A stretch of 64,000 bases of DNA from Ruminococcus sp. (GCA_017473775.1 JAFUJH010000041.1:28597-92596), one strand, 5' to 3'. Numbered from the stretch's first letter, positions 46,311 to 54,660 are shown. Numbers and translations are program-made. The notes: a model not told the origin generated them from the letters alone.

Positions 46311-46340
46311 AAAAAATAACTCTGCTAAGTCTATAGCAGA
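46311..46340 (-). terminator. Terminator-like hairpin in the secD leader (possible attenuator)
   Basis: On the minus strand TCTGCTA/TAGCAGA (46334-46340 with 46321-46327) is followed by GTTATTTTTTTAT and then the ribosome-binding site. A competing longer pairing, AATAACTCTG with CAGAGTTATT (46346-46355 with 46315-46324), shares bases with the stem. Confidence 0.5.
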
Positions 46341-46352
46341 CATAACAGAGTT

Positions 46353-46381
46353 ATTATAAGATTTTTTTACTAAAAAGTCAA
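46353..46381 (-). promoter_or_regulatory. Consensus promoter of the secD-secF operon
   Basis: TTGACT (46376-46381) and TATAAT (46353-46358), 17-base spacer, minus strand. Start is expected near 46346, just before the leader hairpin. Confidence 0.8.
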
Positions 46382-46469
46382 TGATTCCAAGGAAAAATAC
46401 AGCAAAACATCACATAAAATACATATATATGATAATTCGCCGAATTATTCCTCCCCTATCCGTGTGTGA

Positions 46470-47750
46470 TTACTGAGCAAGAAGCTTCTCGATAGCACAG
46501 ATACGGACACAGGTACAGAAGATATCCATTGCAACCTGAAGTTCCTCAACAGGTGGGAACGAAGGTGCAATACGGATGTTGCTGTCCTCGGGATCATAAC
46601 CGTTAGGATAGGTTGCACCTGCAGAAGTCAGCACAAGTCCGGCTTCCTTACACATTTTTTCTACAGCCTTTGCAGTACCGGGATATACATTGATAGATAC
46701 AAAGTAGCCGCCGCGAGGTGTAGTCCACTGAGCTATGCCGCAATCAGCAAGCTGCTCCTCAAACTTGGAAATTACTGTCTCAAATCTGGGACGGAGTATC
46801 TCCTTATGCTTCTGCATATGAGCCTTGACGCCGTCGAAGTTCTTAAAGAACAGCAGATGTCTGAGCATATTGAGCTTATCAAAGCCGATGGTCTGGTTGG
46901 TGTAGCGGTTTTTGAGAACTTTCATATTATTCTCAGAAGCTGCCATTGCGGCAACACCTGCACCGGGGAATGAAATCTTGGAGGTAGAGCAGAAAATCAG
47001 AGGAAGGTCAGGGTTGCCTGCCTTCTCACATTCTGCCATAAGGCTGAGGAGGTTATCGCTCTCATCAGAAATGTCGTGAACACAATATGCGTCGTCCCAC
47101 ATAATACGGAAGTCCTTAGCTGCAGGCTTCAGGTTAGCAAAGCGACGGACTGTCTCGTCGGAATATGTGATACCCTGAGGATTGGAATACTTGGGCACAC
47201 ACCAGATACCCTTGATGGAAGCATCAGAAGCAACAAGCTCCTCAACAACATCCATATCAGGGCCATTCTCTGTCATGGGAACAGGAATCATCTCAAAGCC
47301 GAAGTAGCCTGTTACTGAAAAGTGGCGGTCATAGCCCGGTACAGGACAGAGGAATTTGCGGTCAGGTACATTGAACCAAGGAGTGCAACCCTCAGCAATG
47401 GGAGTTGTCATCATACAAGCGATAGTATCGAACATCATATTGAGTGAGGAGTTACCGCCAATCATAACCTGAGAAGGCTTTACCTGAATGAACTGAGCCA
47501 TAAGCTCCTTGCACTCGGGGATACCGTCAAGGATGCCGTAGTTACGAAGGTCAACACCAGCCTGAGACTTACAGACAGTGGTGGAATTCAGTACATCCAG
47601 CATGGGGAGAGATATATCCAGCTGCTCTGCACAGGGCTTGCCGCGGGACATATCAAGGGAGAGACCCTTCTCTACATAGCCCTTATACTGCTCTGAGAGC
47701 ACCGCAAGCTCTGCTGTAAGCTCTGATTTTGAAAGATTTGAATAAGACAT
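46470..47750 (-). CDS. Aspartate aminotransferase, Ic-type (class I/II fold)
   Basis: A 426-residue pyridoxal-phosphate enzyme. SRGKPCAEQLDIS (near residue 37), the DDAYCVHD segment and the Schiff-base lysine in STSKISFPGAGVAA are as in the Ic subgroup of aspartate aminotransferases typified by the Corynebacterium enzyme. It likely exchanges amino groups between aspartate and 2-oxoglutarate, feeding aspartate to argininosuccinate and other pathways; the substrate is inferred from the subgroup. ATG at 47748-47750 was chosen with GGAGC; an in-frame GTG three codons earlier is too close to it. It is monocistronic with its own promoter. Confidence 0.88.
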   Translation of the reverse strand: MSYSNLSKSELTAELAVLSEQYKGYVEKGLSLDMSRGKPCAEQLDISLPMLDVLNSTTVCKSQAGVDLRNYGILDGIPECKELMAQFIQVKPSQVMIGGNSSLNMMFDTIACMMTTPIAEGCTPWFNVPDRKFLCPVPGYDRHFSVTGYFGFEMIPVPMTENGPDMDVVEELVASDASIKGIWCVPKYSNPQGITYSDETVRRFANLKPAAKDFRIMWDDAYCVHDISDESDNLLSLMAECEKAGNPDLPLIFCSTSKISFPGAGVAAMAASENNMKVLKNRYTNQTIGFDKLNMLRHLLFFKNFDGVKAHMQKHKEILRPRFETVISKFEEQLADCGIAQWTTPRGGYFVSINVYPGTAKAVEKMCKEAGLVLTSAGATYPNGYDPEDSNIRIAPSFPPVEELQVAMDIFCTCVRICAIEKLLAQ

Positions 47751-47801
47751 TTTGCTCACGCTCCAAAATAAAAATGCAAAAATTTAAATTTCAACTGTTG
47801 T

Positions 47802-47830
47802 ATTGTACCACTATTCAAAAATTTTTGCAA
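47802..47830 (-). promoter_or_regulatory. Promoter of the aminotransferase gene
   Basis: TTGCAA (47825-47830) and TACAAT (47802-47807), 17-base spacer, minus strand. Its -35 element overlaps the hairpin at 47827-47850. Confidence 0.75.
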
Positions 47831-47890
47831 GATTAAAAAGCAAATCTTGCATATAAAGACATAAATCAACCCGTTGACTTGCAACGGGTT
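47827..47890 (-). terminator. Two hairpins after the tyrosine kinase gene
   Basis: AACCCGTTG/CAACGGGTT (47868-47876 with 47882-47890) followed by GATTTATG, then GCAAGATT/AATCTTGC (47827-47834 with 47843-47850) followed by AAAAATTTTTG on the minus strand. Together they probably end the Wzz-kinase operon. Confidence 0.55.
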
Positions 47891-47918
47891 GGTGATTTTG
47901 ACAGTATTTTGTATTTTA

Positions 47919-48635
47919 TCAGTAATATTTGTAGTAGCCGTACTTGCCTTTTGAGTACTTTTTCTCTGTGGCGGTACAACCAACCTTGAGGAAACCAAGC
48001 ACCTTGCTGTCTGCAAGCTTGATGCTCTGGAGAGTTTTCTCAATATCGCCGTGGGTAGTAACACGCTCACGGACTACAACAACATAGCCTGAGATAAAAT
48101 CCTTGAGAAGGAGTGTATCGGTAACGATACCAACAGGAGGGGTATCGATGATGATGTAATCGTATTCCTTCTCCATATCACGCAGGAATGCCTCGAAGCT
48201 TGAGGAGCCAAGAAGCTCTGAGGGGTTGGGAGGAATTGCGCCTGCGGTGATAACATCAAGGCAAGGAAGAACTTCCTTATGAATAACCTCAGAGAGAGCC
48301 TTGAACTTACCGATAACCTCAGAAAGACCTGATGTGTTCTGAAGCTTCAGAAGGTTGTGCAGGTTAGGACGGCGAAGGTCACAGTCAATGAGGAGCACCT
48401 TCTTACCCATTTTTGAGAATGAGATTGCAAGGTTAGCTGTGGCTGTGGACTTACCCTCACCCTTTGACCAGCTGGTGACAACTACATACTTGTTGTCTGC
48501 TGCGGAAAGTGAAAAAACAAGGTTAGTACGGGCGATTTTGTAACCCTCTACGATTGCAAACTTGCTGTCACTGTTGATAACATTTCTGGATTTATCTACA
48601 TACTTGACAGACTTACTCTTACCACCGAATTTCAT
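47919..48635 (-). CDS. Bacterial tyrosine kinase (CpsD/CapB type)
   Basis: A cytoplasmic autophosphorylating kinase that works with a Wzz-like membrane partner to set exopolysaccharide chain length. The 238-residue protein has Walker A SWSKGEGKST (about 54-63), Walker A' VLLIDCDLRRPNLH, Walker B YIIIDTPP, and a Tyr-rich tail (KYGYYKYY) which is the phosphorylation cluster. Its start shares a base with the Wzz gene stop (TAATG), so the pair is coupled. No phosphatase gene is adjacent, and the rest of the polysaccharide locus is not here. Confidence 0.93.
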   Translation of the reverse strand: MKFGGKSKSVKYVDKSRNVINSDSKFAIVEGYKIARTNLVFSLSAADNKYVVVTSWSKGEGKSTATANLAISFSKMGKKVLLIDCDLRRPNLHNLLKLQNTSGLSEVIGKFKALSEVIHKEVLPCLDVITAGAIPPNPSELLGSSSFEAFLRDMEKEYDYIIIDTPPVGIVTDTLLLKDFISGYVVVVRERVTTHGDIEKTLQSIKLADSKVLGFLKVGCTATEKKYSKGKYGYYKYY

Positions 48636-49336
48636 TATCTTTTCACTGCTCCTTTCTTTTTGGAGCCTGAATCCGAGTCAAAGTCGATAATCTCGGCAAA
48701 TACAGGAACATCGTAAATCTTGAACAAATCGTCGCCGGGCTTGATGGTAGTGTCGATTACCTCAATGATAATTGCAATGAGGATGGAAATGATAAGACCG
48801 CCTGCAAAGCCGAAGGCTGCATATCTGGTTTCGTTAGGAGATGAGTGAGACGCAGGAACAGACGCAGGACGACCGAAGGGCACTGCCTCACCGCCGTAGT
48901 AGTATTTTTCAAACACCTCGGGAGATGCGTTGCGGATGGCGTTTGCTGTATCTGCACATACCTGACCGTCACTGCCTGTAACGGTAATGGTCAGGGCGTT
49001 GGTCTCGTTAATGCTGGCGATGCTGACGCTGTAGCCTGCAGGTGTGATATCCAGCATTTCCTCGCATCTCTGGAAGATAACGGATACATTCTCTGCAAGG
49101 CTTGCAGAAAGTGACAGAGAGCCTGAGGACACACGATTGTCTGTGGTCTCACTATTACCTGAGGTATCGGGTGCATCGTACTTAATAAAAATCATAGATG
49201 TGGATGAATACTTCTTGGGGATAAAGTTATCCGCATAGATGTAAGCACCCAATGCTGCAATTACAGAGACAATGATGATAAGCTTGATGTGAGCAAGAAT
49301 CATCTTTAGAATATCATTGATGGTGATGTCTCTCAA
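48635..49336 (-). CDS. Wzz-like chain length regulator (YveK/CapA type)
   Basis: A 233-residue membrane protein with two membrane segments (about 20-38 and 172-193) bracketing an extracellular domain, the layout of Gram-positive polysaccharide co-polymerases; the cytoplasmic tail activates the adjacent kinase. The start is uncertain. An ATG at 49343-49345 directly abuts AAGGAG with no spacing, whereas the TTG at 49334-49336 lies nine bases from it, so I chose TTG; the two differ by only three residues. Confidence 0.88.
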   Translation of the reverse strand: MRDITINDILKMILAHIKLIIIVSVIAALGAYIYADNFIPKKYSSTSMIFIKYDAPDTSGNSETTDNRVSSGSLSLSASLAENVSVIFQRCEEMLDITPAGYSVSIASINETNALTITVTGSDGQVCADTANAIRNASPEVFEKYYYGGEAVPFGRPASVPASHSSPNETRYAAFGFAGGLIISILIAIIIEVIDTTIKPGDDLFKIYDVPVFAEIIDFDSDSGSKKKGAVKR

Positions 49337-49374
49337 CTGTATCATCTCCTTAAAAAATTCAGACTATAAAATAT

Positions 49375-49418
49375 AGTCGCACATATGATTATTGTAATGC
49401 ATATGTGCGACTTTTTTA
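49375..49418. terminator. Bidirectional hairpin between the Wzz and oadB genes
   Basis: Perfect 13-bp stem AGTCGCACATATG/CATATGTGCGACT (49375-49387 with 49400-49412), with six T on the plus strand and ATATTTTATAG on the minus strand. It ends the minus-strand decarboxylase operon. Confidence 0.75.
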
Positions 49419-49485
49419 TTCTTTATTAGAACATTAGGGTAATATTTTGTAAAAACTTCTGTGAGTTCTTAAAAATATACAATCA

Positions 49486-50787
49486 TCATCCAAGAATACT
49501 GATAAGAACACCTGCTGCAACAGCAGAGCCGATAACACCTGCTACATTGGGGCCCATAGCGTGCATAAGCAGGAAGTTGCCGGGATTCTCCTCCTGACCG
49601 ACCTTGTTGGAAACACGGGCAGCCATAGGAACAGCAGACACACCTGCAGAGCCGATGAGAGGATTAACCTTGCCCTTGGTGAAGATGTACATAAGCTTAC
49701 CAAAAAGAACACCGAAGGCTGTACCCAGACAGAATGCAGCAAGACCCAGAGCAATAATTTTGAGTGTATCCAGTCTCAGGAATACATCGCCTGTGGCGGT
49801 AGCACCAACGGTAACACCCAAGAAGATGGTGATGATGTTCATAAGCTCGTTCTGTGCTGTTTTGAAGATTCGGTCTACAACTCCGCTTTCCTTGAACAGG
49901 TTACCAAGCATCAGCATACCTACAAGAGGAGCTGAGCTGGGAAGCAGAATGGAACAAAGAATTGTAACGATTATGGGGAAAAGAATTTTCTCCAGTTTAG
50001 AAACAGGACGGAGCTGTGTCATTACAACAGCACGCTCTTTCTTAGTTGTGAGAAGCTTCATAATGGGAGGCTGAATAAGAGGTACCAAAGCCATATATGA
50101 GTAAGCCGCAACTGCGATAGGTCCTAAGAGATGAGGTGCAAGGAGTGTGGTTGTGTAGATAGCTGTGGGACCGTCTGCACCGCCAATGATACCGATAGAG
50201 CCTGCCTCCGCATTGGTAAAACCTAACAAGGTTGCAACAATAAATGTAACAAAAATACCAATCTGTGCTGCAGCACCCAGGATAAAGCTCTTGGGGTTTG
50301 CAATAAGTGGACCGAAGTCGGTCATACAGCCGATACCAAGGAAGATAAGAGGAGGATAGATACCAAGCTTAACTCCCTGATAGAGGTAGTAGAAAAGTCC
50401 GCCGTACTGAGGTACATTGACATACCACTGGCCGTCAATGTTGGTTTTGGCGTAGCTGATTGATTCAAGTGTACTTTGCAGATTTGCCTCGTTTATGAGG
50501 GTTTCCACAGGCGTATTGTTAAAATCCGCCAGATGTTCTGCCAAATAATCTGCAAGAGGCATCATAGTTGTTGAGGGTGACGCCATAATATCGGGGAAAA
50601 GGTTAACGAGTAACATACCGAATGCTATAGGCAGGAGCAGAAGAGGCTCGAACTGCTTTTTGATAGCAAGATACAGAAGAACACAGGCAACACCCATCAT
50701 TAAATAATTCTTCCATGAAAGGTCTACAAGACCTGAATCGTAGTAAAGACCTACAAGAGCATCGAGAAAACCTTGTAATATACCCAT
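49486..50787 (-). CDS. oadB: Sodium ion-translocating decarboxylase, beta subunit
   Basis: The integral membrane subunit that uses decarboxylation of a biotin-bound carboxyl group to pump sodium out. The 433-residue protein has about ten membrane segments and the OadB/GcdB/MmdB motif EAGSIGIIGGADGPTAIY near residue 196, plus GPNVAGVIGSAVAAG at the end. The family covers oxaloacetate, methylmalonyl-CoA and glutaconyl-CoA decarboxylases; the alpha subunit, which decides this, is not next to it. The ATG overlaps the oadG stop by about one base. Confidence 0.92.
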   Translation of the reverse strand: MGILQGFLDALVGLYYDSGLVDLSWKNYLMMGVACVLLYLAIKKQFEPLLLLPIAFGMLLVNLFPDIMASPSTTMMPLADYLAEHLADFNNTPVETLINEANLQSTLESISYAKTNIDGQWYVNVPQYGGLFYYLYQGVKLGIYPPLIFLGIGCMTDFGPLIANPKSFILGAAAQIGIFVTFIVATLLGFTNAEAGSIGIIGGADGPTAIYTTTLLAPHLLGPIAVAAYSYMALVPLIQPPIMKLLTTKKERAVVMTQLRPVSKLEKILFPIIVTILCSILLPSSAPLVGMLMLGNLFKESGVVDRIFKTAQNELMNIITIFLGVTVGATATGDVFLRLDTLKIIALGLAAFCLGTAFGVLFGKLMYIFTKGKVNPLIGSAGVSAVPMAARVSNKVGQEENPGNFLLMHAMGPNVAGVIGSAVAAGVLISILG

Positions 50788-51209
50788 TATAAAAGTCCCT
50801 CCGATCTCATTTTAGGAATACTTTCTATAAGTCCTGCAGTTGCCCACTGAGAACGGGTATTACTGCCTGATGTGGGACGGATGCCCACAACGCGTACCTT
50901 ACTGTCCCCATAGAAAGCATCTACAGCCGCAGTGATGACTGCTACTGTCTGCAAATCAAGGGAACCGTCAGAGGCAGGAGCAGAGGATACAGGTTCTGAA
51001 ACTGCTTCTTCTACAGAGGAAATCTCAGCCTGCTGAGCCTGTTTTTTAGCTTTTCTTTTTTGGGAAGCGTTCTGTGCAGAGGAAACAATCTTGGAATAAG
51101 CCATGATAATTCCGATAAGCAGAATCAGAACTGCAAATACAACAACGAAGCCTGTAATCAGGATAATAACTGACATATTAGGTTCCGCAGATGCGTGGTA
51201 GGTAGTCAT
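50787..51209 (-). CDS. oadG: Sodium ion-translocating decarboxylase, gamma subunit (OadG)
   Basis: A 140-residue protein with one N-terminal membrane segment (about 14-38), a basic then acidic linker (KRKAKKQAQQAEISSVEEA), and a C-terminal TVAVITAAVDAFYGDSKVRVVGIRP...WATAGLIES segment typical of clostridial OadG. It links the membrane beta subunit to the cytoplasmic alpha subunit. GGAGG precedes the ATG and a consensus promoter lies 75 bases upstream; oadB follows. There is no biotin-carrier gene in this two-gene operon. Confidence 0.85.
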   Translation of the reverse strand: MTTYHASAEPNMSVIILITGFVVVFAVLILLIGIIMAYSKIVSSAQNASQKRKAKKQAQQAEISSVEEAVSEPVSSAPASDGSLDLQTVAVITAAVDAFYGDSKVRVVGIRPTSGSNTRSQWATAGLIESIPKMRSEGLL

Positions 51210-51283
51210 AGAAAACCTCCAATAACAGATTATGAAAAAGTGTCAGCCCGACAACAGACAGATACTTTCCCACATATACATAT

Positions 51284-51312
51284 ATTGTATACTTTTTCTC
51301 CATATTTTTCAA
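51284..51312 (-). promoter_or_regulatory. Promoter of oadG-oadB
   Basis: TTGAAA (51307-51312) and TACAAT (51284-51289), 17-base spacer, minus strand. Confidence 0.75.
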
Positions 51313-51320
51313 TATAAAAA

Positions 51321-51351
51321 GTAAAAAACCGCCGAAAAAATTTCAGCGGTT
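51321..51351 (-). terminator. Intrinsic terminator of spoIVA
   Basis: AACCGCTG/CGGCGGTT (51344-51351 with 51327-51334, one G-U) running into TTTTTTAC on the minus strand. Confidence 0.75.
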
Positions 51352-51369
51352 CAAAAATAATTATATTAA

Positions 51370-52848
51370 TCAGAGAATTATGCAGATGAGTCCGTTGCAA
51401 CCATCATTGATAATCTTCTCTACTGTTTCTGTAAGCTTCTTTCTGGCGTCATCAGGCATACGGTAGAGTTTGTTCTGGAGTCCCTCCCCTACCAAATCAC
51501 TGACAGACTTACCGAAGATGTCTGACTCCCATATCTTCACGGGGTCTTCCTCAAACTCGTGAAGCAGGTATCTGACAAGTTCCTCAGACTGCTGTTCTGA
51601 GCCTACAAGGGGTGTTACCTCAGCACAGGTCTCTATCCTCATCATATGGACAGAAGGAGCAGAAGCTCTGAGCTTGACGCCGTACTTGCCGCTCTGCTTT
51701 ACAATCTGAGGCTCCTCTAAGTGAAGCTCCTCCATTGTAGGCATTACGATACCGTAGCCGTTATCGAGCACATCCTCGTAAGCCTTTGCAATCCGCTCGT
51801 ACTCGGTCTTTTTATAGGAAAGGTCAGAAAAGCTGTCAAGGAGGGCTTTTTCGTCGGGAATATCAAGTCCTGTCTGCTCTGAAAGCACACGGAAGAACAG
51901 CTCTGAGGGAAGCATTACACTGAGCTCTGCTCTGCCGCAGGACAGGTCAAGGGCTGTGAGCCTTGAGGCGGTGATGTACTCATTGAGGCAGATATCCTCT
52001 GCTACCTGCTGAACCTGTCTGAGCTTCTCTATCTTCCCTGCACACTGACCGATTGCAGAGAAGATACTTGACTTGAGCCAATGGTCCTTAGGAAGTGACA
52101 CTACCCACGAGGGGATGTTGACATTTATCTCCTGAATCGGGAACTCAAAGAGTATCTGTGCAAGGATACGCTTTATCTCGGTTTCGTCCAGCTCAAGACA
52201 GGAGGTAGGAATAACAGGCACCTTGTACTTGAGAGCAAGGGCTGACGCCAGACTCTGGCTATCCTGTGACGAGGGCTCAAGGCAGTTGAGAAGTATAACA
52301 AAGGGCTTGTTAATCTCCTGAAGCTCTCTGACTACCCGCTCCTCGGCTTCTATGTAATCCTCTCTGGGGATATCGCTGATTGTTCCGTCAGTGGTAATGA
52401 CAAGTCCTATGGTTGAGTGGTCGGTGATAACCTTTCGTGTACCGAACTCCGCCGCCTTATCAAAGGGAACCTCTGTATCAAACCAAGGAGTCTTTACCAT
52501 TCGGGGAGAATCCTCCTCGATGTAACCCAGTGCACCCTTGACCACATATCCTACGCAATCTATCATCCTGACAGAAAGTGTGGCATTTCCCTCCAGACTT
52601 ATCTGCACTGCATCCTCGGGAATGAACTTGGGCTCTGTGGTCATTATTGTTCTGCCGCCTGCTGACTGTGGCAGCTCGTCATTGGCACGGGCTCTGCGGT
52701 AATCATCGTCTATGTTGGGAATTACGAGGGTATCCATAAAACGCTTTGTGAATGTAGACTTACCTGTTCGTACAGGGCCTACCACACCGATGTATATGTT
52801 GCCGCCGCACCTTGCGGCTATGTCCTGATAGATGTTTCTCTGTTCCAT
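51370..52848 (-). CDS. spoIVA: Stage IV sporulation protein A
   Basis: A cytoskeletal ATPase that polymerises on the outer forespore membrane and forms the base of the spore coat. The 492-residue length and N-terminus (IYQDIAARCGGNIYIGVVGPVRTGKST) are typical; Walker A GPVRTGKS is at about residues 24-31, and the C-terminal end is hydrophobic (DGCNGLICIIL) as in the family's membrane-docking tail. GGTGGAGG precedes the ATG, and a sigma-E-like promoter lies just upstream. The next upstream gene (DUF3794/LysM) has a matching promoter. Confidence 0.97.
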   Translation of the reverse strand: MEQRNIYQDIAARCGGNIYIGVVGPVRTGKSTFTKRFMDTLVIPNIDDDYRRARANDELPQSAGGRTIMTTEPKFIPEDAVQISLEGNATLSVRMIDCVGYVVKGALGYIEEDSPRMVKTPWFDTEVPFDKAAEFGTRKVITDHSTIGLVITTDGTISDIPREDYIEAEERVVRELQEINKPFVILLNCLEPSSQDSQSLASALALKYKVPVIPTSCLELDETEIKRILAQILFEFPIQEINVNIPSWVVSLPKDHWLKSSIFSAIGQCAGKIEKLRQVQQVAEDICLNEYITASRLTALDLSCGRAELSVMLPSELFFRVLSEQTGLDIPDEKALLDSFSDLSYKKTEYERIAKAYEDVLDNGYGIVMPTMEELHLEEPQIVKQSGKYGVKLRASAPSVHMMRIETCAEVTPLVGSEQQSEELVRYLLHEFEEDPVKIWESDIFGKSVSDLVGEGLQNKLYRMPDDARKKLTETVEKIINDGCNGLICIIL

Positions 52849-52883
52849 TATTTTGCCTCCACCTGATTGTGTATTGATAGTAA

Positions 52884-52912
52884 AATGTATGGGATATGAG
52901 CAGTATATATGA
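52884..52912 (-). promoter_or_regulatory. Sigma-E-like promoter of spoIVA
   Basis: TCATATA (52906-52912) and CATACATT (52884-52891), 14-base spacer, minus strand. spoIVA is a sigma-E gene in Bacillus. Confidence 0.7.
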
Positions 52913-52930
52913 CTTTATACATTGATAAAA

Positions 52931-54457
52931 TTACGCTCTGAGTATGAGGAGCATCCGAGAGTCCTGCAGTGCCTCATCAGAGATGCCGTTCTCGTCACAG
53001 AGTGTATCAACGCAGGCATTATAACGCTTTGCGATATCCCACACGGACTCACCGCTATGAGCATAATAGAGAGTAAGAGGACACCTGCTTTGTGACAGGT
53101 CTGCATCAACAGGCACAACCTCGTTAACCTGACGGATAGTACAAGGGGTGCTGAGGCTTGCACCCAGACGCAGGTCAAGGCGGAGCTCAATATCGTTATT
53201 ATCACCAAGGCGAAAGCTTATGGAGGTTACGGTTGCAATACAGCCTGATACATCTGTAAAATCCTTTTGCAATATTTCTTCTGCAGAAATATCTACCTGA
53301 CGCTCGATGCTAACAAGCTCACCGTCCTCTGTACAGGCAAGGATACACACATTCACCTTACCGCCGAAGGTAAGTGTGGAATCCTTTATCACAGAAGTGA
53401 CATTGCACTCCTCTGTGAAAATATCCAGAATCTTGCTGACAGGCTTATCACCCAGAGAAAGAGTGGGCTTCAACACAGCGGTAGTGCTCACTGTATGAAT
53501 TTCGGTACAGAGATTCTGAGTACTATAGGACAGGTCTGTGGGGCATTTTGTGGAATAAGCATCGGCAACATAAGAGAGAGTCTGTGGCTTATAGCCTGCA
53601 ACAGACAGCGAAACCTTAGCCTCAAGGTTGATTATGGGCTCCTCGGTCATCATCTCGTTTCTCAGGAGAAGCTCATAGGACAGAATGTTCATACGGATAT
53701 CACGCACTGACGCCTCGGTGGTGAAGCCTGAAAGTGTCTGTGTAAAGGGAAAAACATAGACAAACCTATCTACCTGACCTGTGGCGGCATCGCAAATATA
53801 GAGAAGTCTCAGAGTCATCTCGCCCTTGATGGTGAGCTTATCACCTGAAACAGACATATCTGTAAGCACTGCAGTAAGGTCACTGCGGACGATGGATTCT
53901 AAGTGTGAATCGGTGCGGACTGCCACTGCCTCGCTGATATTTATCTGCTCCTGAGTAAGCTCGCACAGCTCGTAGATATCCTTGGACTCAAGCTTTGCTT
54001 GCAAATCCGCGTCTGACTTATCCTCTGAGACCTCGCACAAGGCTTTGGCTGTAATGGTAGCATACAGTGAAAAAGCACCGTGCACTGTGAGTCGGCGTGG
54101 TGTGAGAGCTCTGCAGTTAAGATACTCGGGCTTGGCGTGTGTCAGAATGATATGCTCCCCTGCCTCACCGCTTACAGGAAAGGTTGCAGTAAAGGGCTGG
54201 GTCTGCTCACAGCATCGGATGGCGTTTCTGTTGCTGTCGCAATATATTACACGCACAAGAGATGCACCTGACACTGTGAGCTGTCCACCGGAGAAGGTAC
54301 GGGTGTAAATCTTGGGAGTAAGAGAGCATTTGAGGATTTTCTCCATATCGGCACAGTAGTCGGGCAATGTAAAATCCATATCCACAGGCTGCTGAGATAC
54401 AGTATCCAGAAGCTGTGAGGTTGTGGTTATGAGTCGTTTTTTCAATGTGTAGTCCAT
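52931..54457 (-). CDS. DUF3794 (SPOCS) and LysM domain protein, spore-associated
   Basis: A 508-residue protein without a signal peptide. It contains SPOCS/DUF3794-type beta repeats (for example QQPVDMDFTLPDYCADMEKILKC near residue 23, PIINLEAKVSLSVAGYKP near 285, KPVSKILDIFTEECNVTS near 355) and a C-terminal LysM domain (SGESVWDIAKRYNACVDTLCDENGI, about 465-490). SPOCS domains occur in coat/inner-membrane spore proteins such as SipL, the SpoIVA partner of Clostridioides difficile, whose LysM end binds SpoIVA. This gene next to spoIVA with a sigma-E-like promoter is therefore a good SipL equivalent; that identity is inferred. Confidence 0.88.
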   Translation of the reverse strand: MDYTLKKRLITTTSQLLDTVSQQPVDMDFTLPDYCADMEKILKCSLTPKIYTRTFSGGQLTVSGASLVRVIYCDSNRNAIRCCEQTQPFTATFPVSGEAGEHIILTHAKPEYLNCRALTPRRLTVHGAFSLYATITAKALCEVSEDKSDADLQAKLESKDIYELCELTQEQINISEAVAVRTDSHLESIVRSDLTAVLTDMSVSGDKLTIKGEMTLRLLYICDAATGQVDRFVYVFPFTQTLSGFTTEASVRDIRMNILSYELLLRNEMMTEEPIINLEAKVSLSVAGYKPQTLSYVADAYSTKCPTDLSYSTQNLCTEIHTVSTTAVLKPTLSLGDKPVSKILDIFTEECNVTSVIKDSTLTFGGKVNVCILACTEDGELVSIERQVDISAEEILQKDFTDVSGCIATVTSISFRLGDNNDIELRLDLRLGASLSTPCTIRQVNEVVPVDADLSQSRCPLTLYYAHSGESVWDIAKRYNACVDTLCDENGISDEALQDSRMLLILRA

Positions 54458-54486
54458 ATATTTTCTCTCCTTCTATGTTCTAACAC

Positions 54487-54515
54487 ATTGTATTAGGCAA
54501 GGAGGCAGAATATAC
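54487..54515 (-). promoter_or_regulatory. Sigma-E-like promoter of the DUF3794/LysM gene
   Basis: GTATATT (54509-54515) and AATACAAT (54487-54494), 14-base spacer, minus strand; same spacing as the yabP and spoIVA promoters. Confidence 0.65.
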
Positions 54516-54524
54516 CTGAAAACA

Positions 54525-54559
54525 GAAAAATCCACCGCTCAGAAAGTTGAACGGTGGAT
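54525..54559 (-). terminator. Intrinsic terminator of the first dockerin gene
   Basis: ATCCACCG/CGGTGGAT (54552-54559 with 54530-54537) followed by TTTTTCTG on the minus strand. It lies about 100 bases beyond the stop codon; a dispersed repeat copy sits between. Confidence 0.75.
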
Positions 54560-54570
54560 AATTTTAATCT

Positions 54571-54626
54571 ACTCCCTCAGTCTTTCGGCTTTGCCGAAAT
54601 CCAGCTCCCTCACGGAGGGAGCCAAG
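54571..54626. repeat. Copy of the dispersed hairpin repeat
   Basis: ACTCCCTCAGTC, small hairpin TTTCGGC..GCCGAAA, CCAGCTCCCTC, then CTCCCTC/GAGGGAG pairing. Same modules as 56719-56933 and 61439-61752. Confidence 0.75.
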
Positions 54627-54660
54627 GGATATCTTTTTTTACCTTATAAAAAGGCTTTTA

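Noticed and set aside
46290-46343. N-terminal extension of SecD (start at 46343)
   Set aside because: The extra 18 codons span the leader hairpin, U-tract and GGAGG; the membrane segment begins right after the ATG at 46287-46289.
47919-49336. Complete capsule locus around the tyrosine kinase
   Set aside because: Only the Wzz-like protein and kinase are present; glycosyltransferases, polymerase and phosphatase are absent, and the sugar transferase at 174-857 is 47 kb away.
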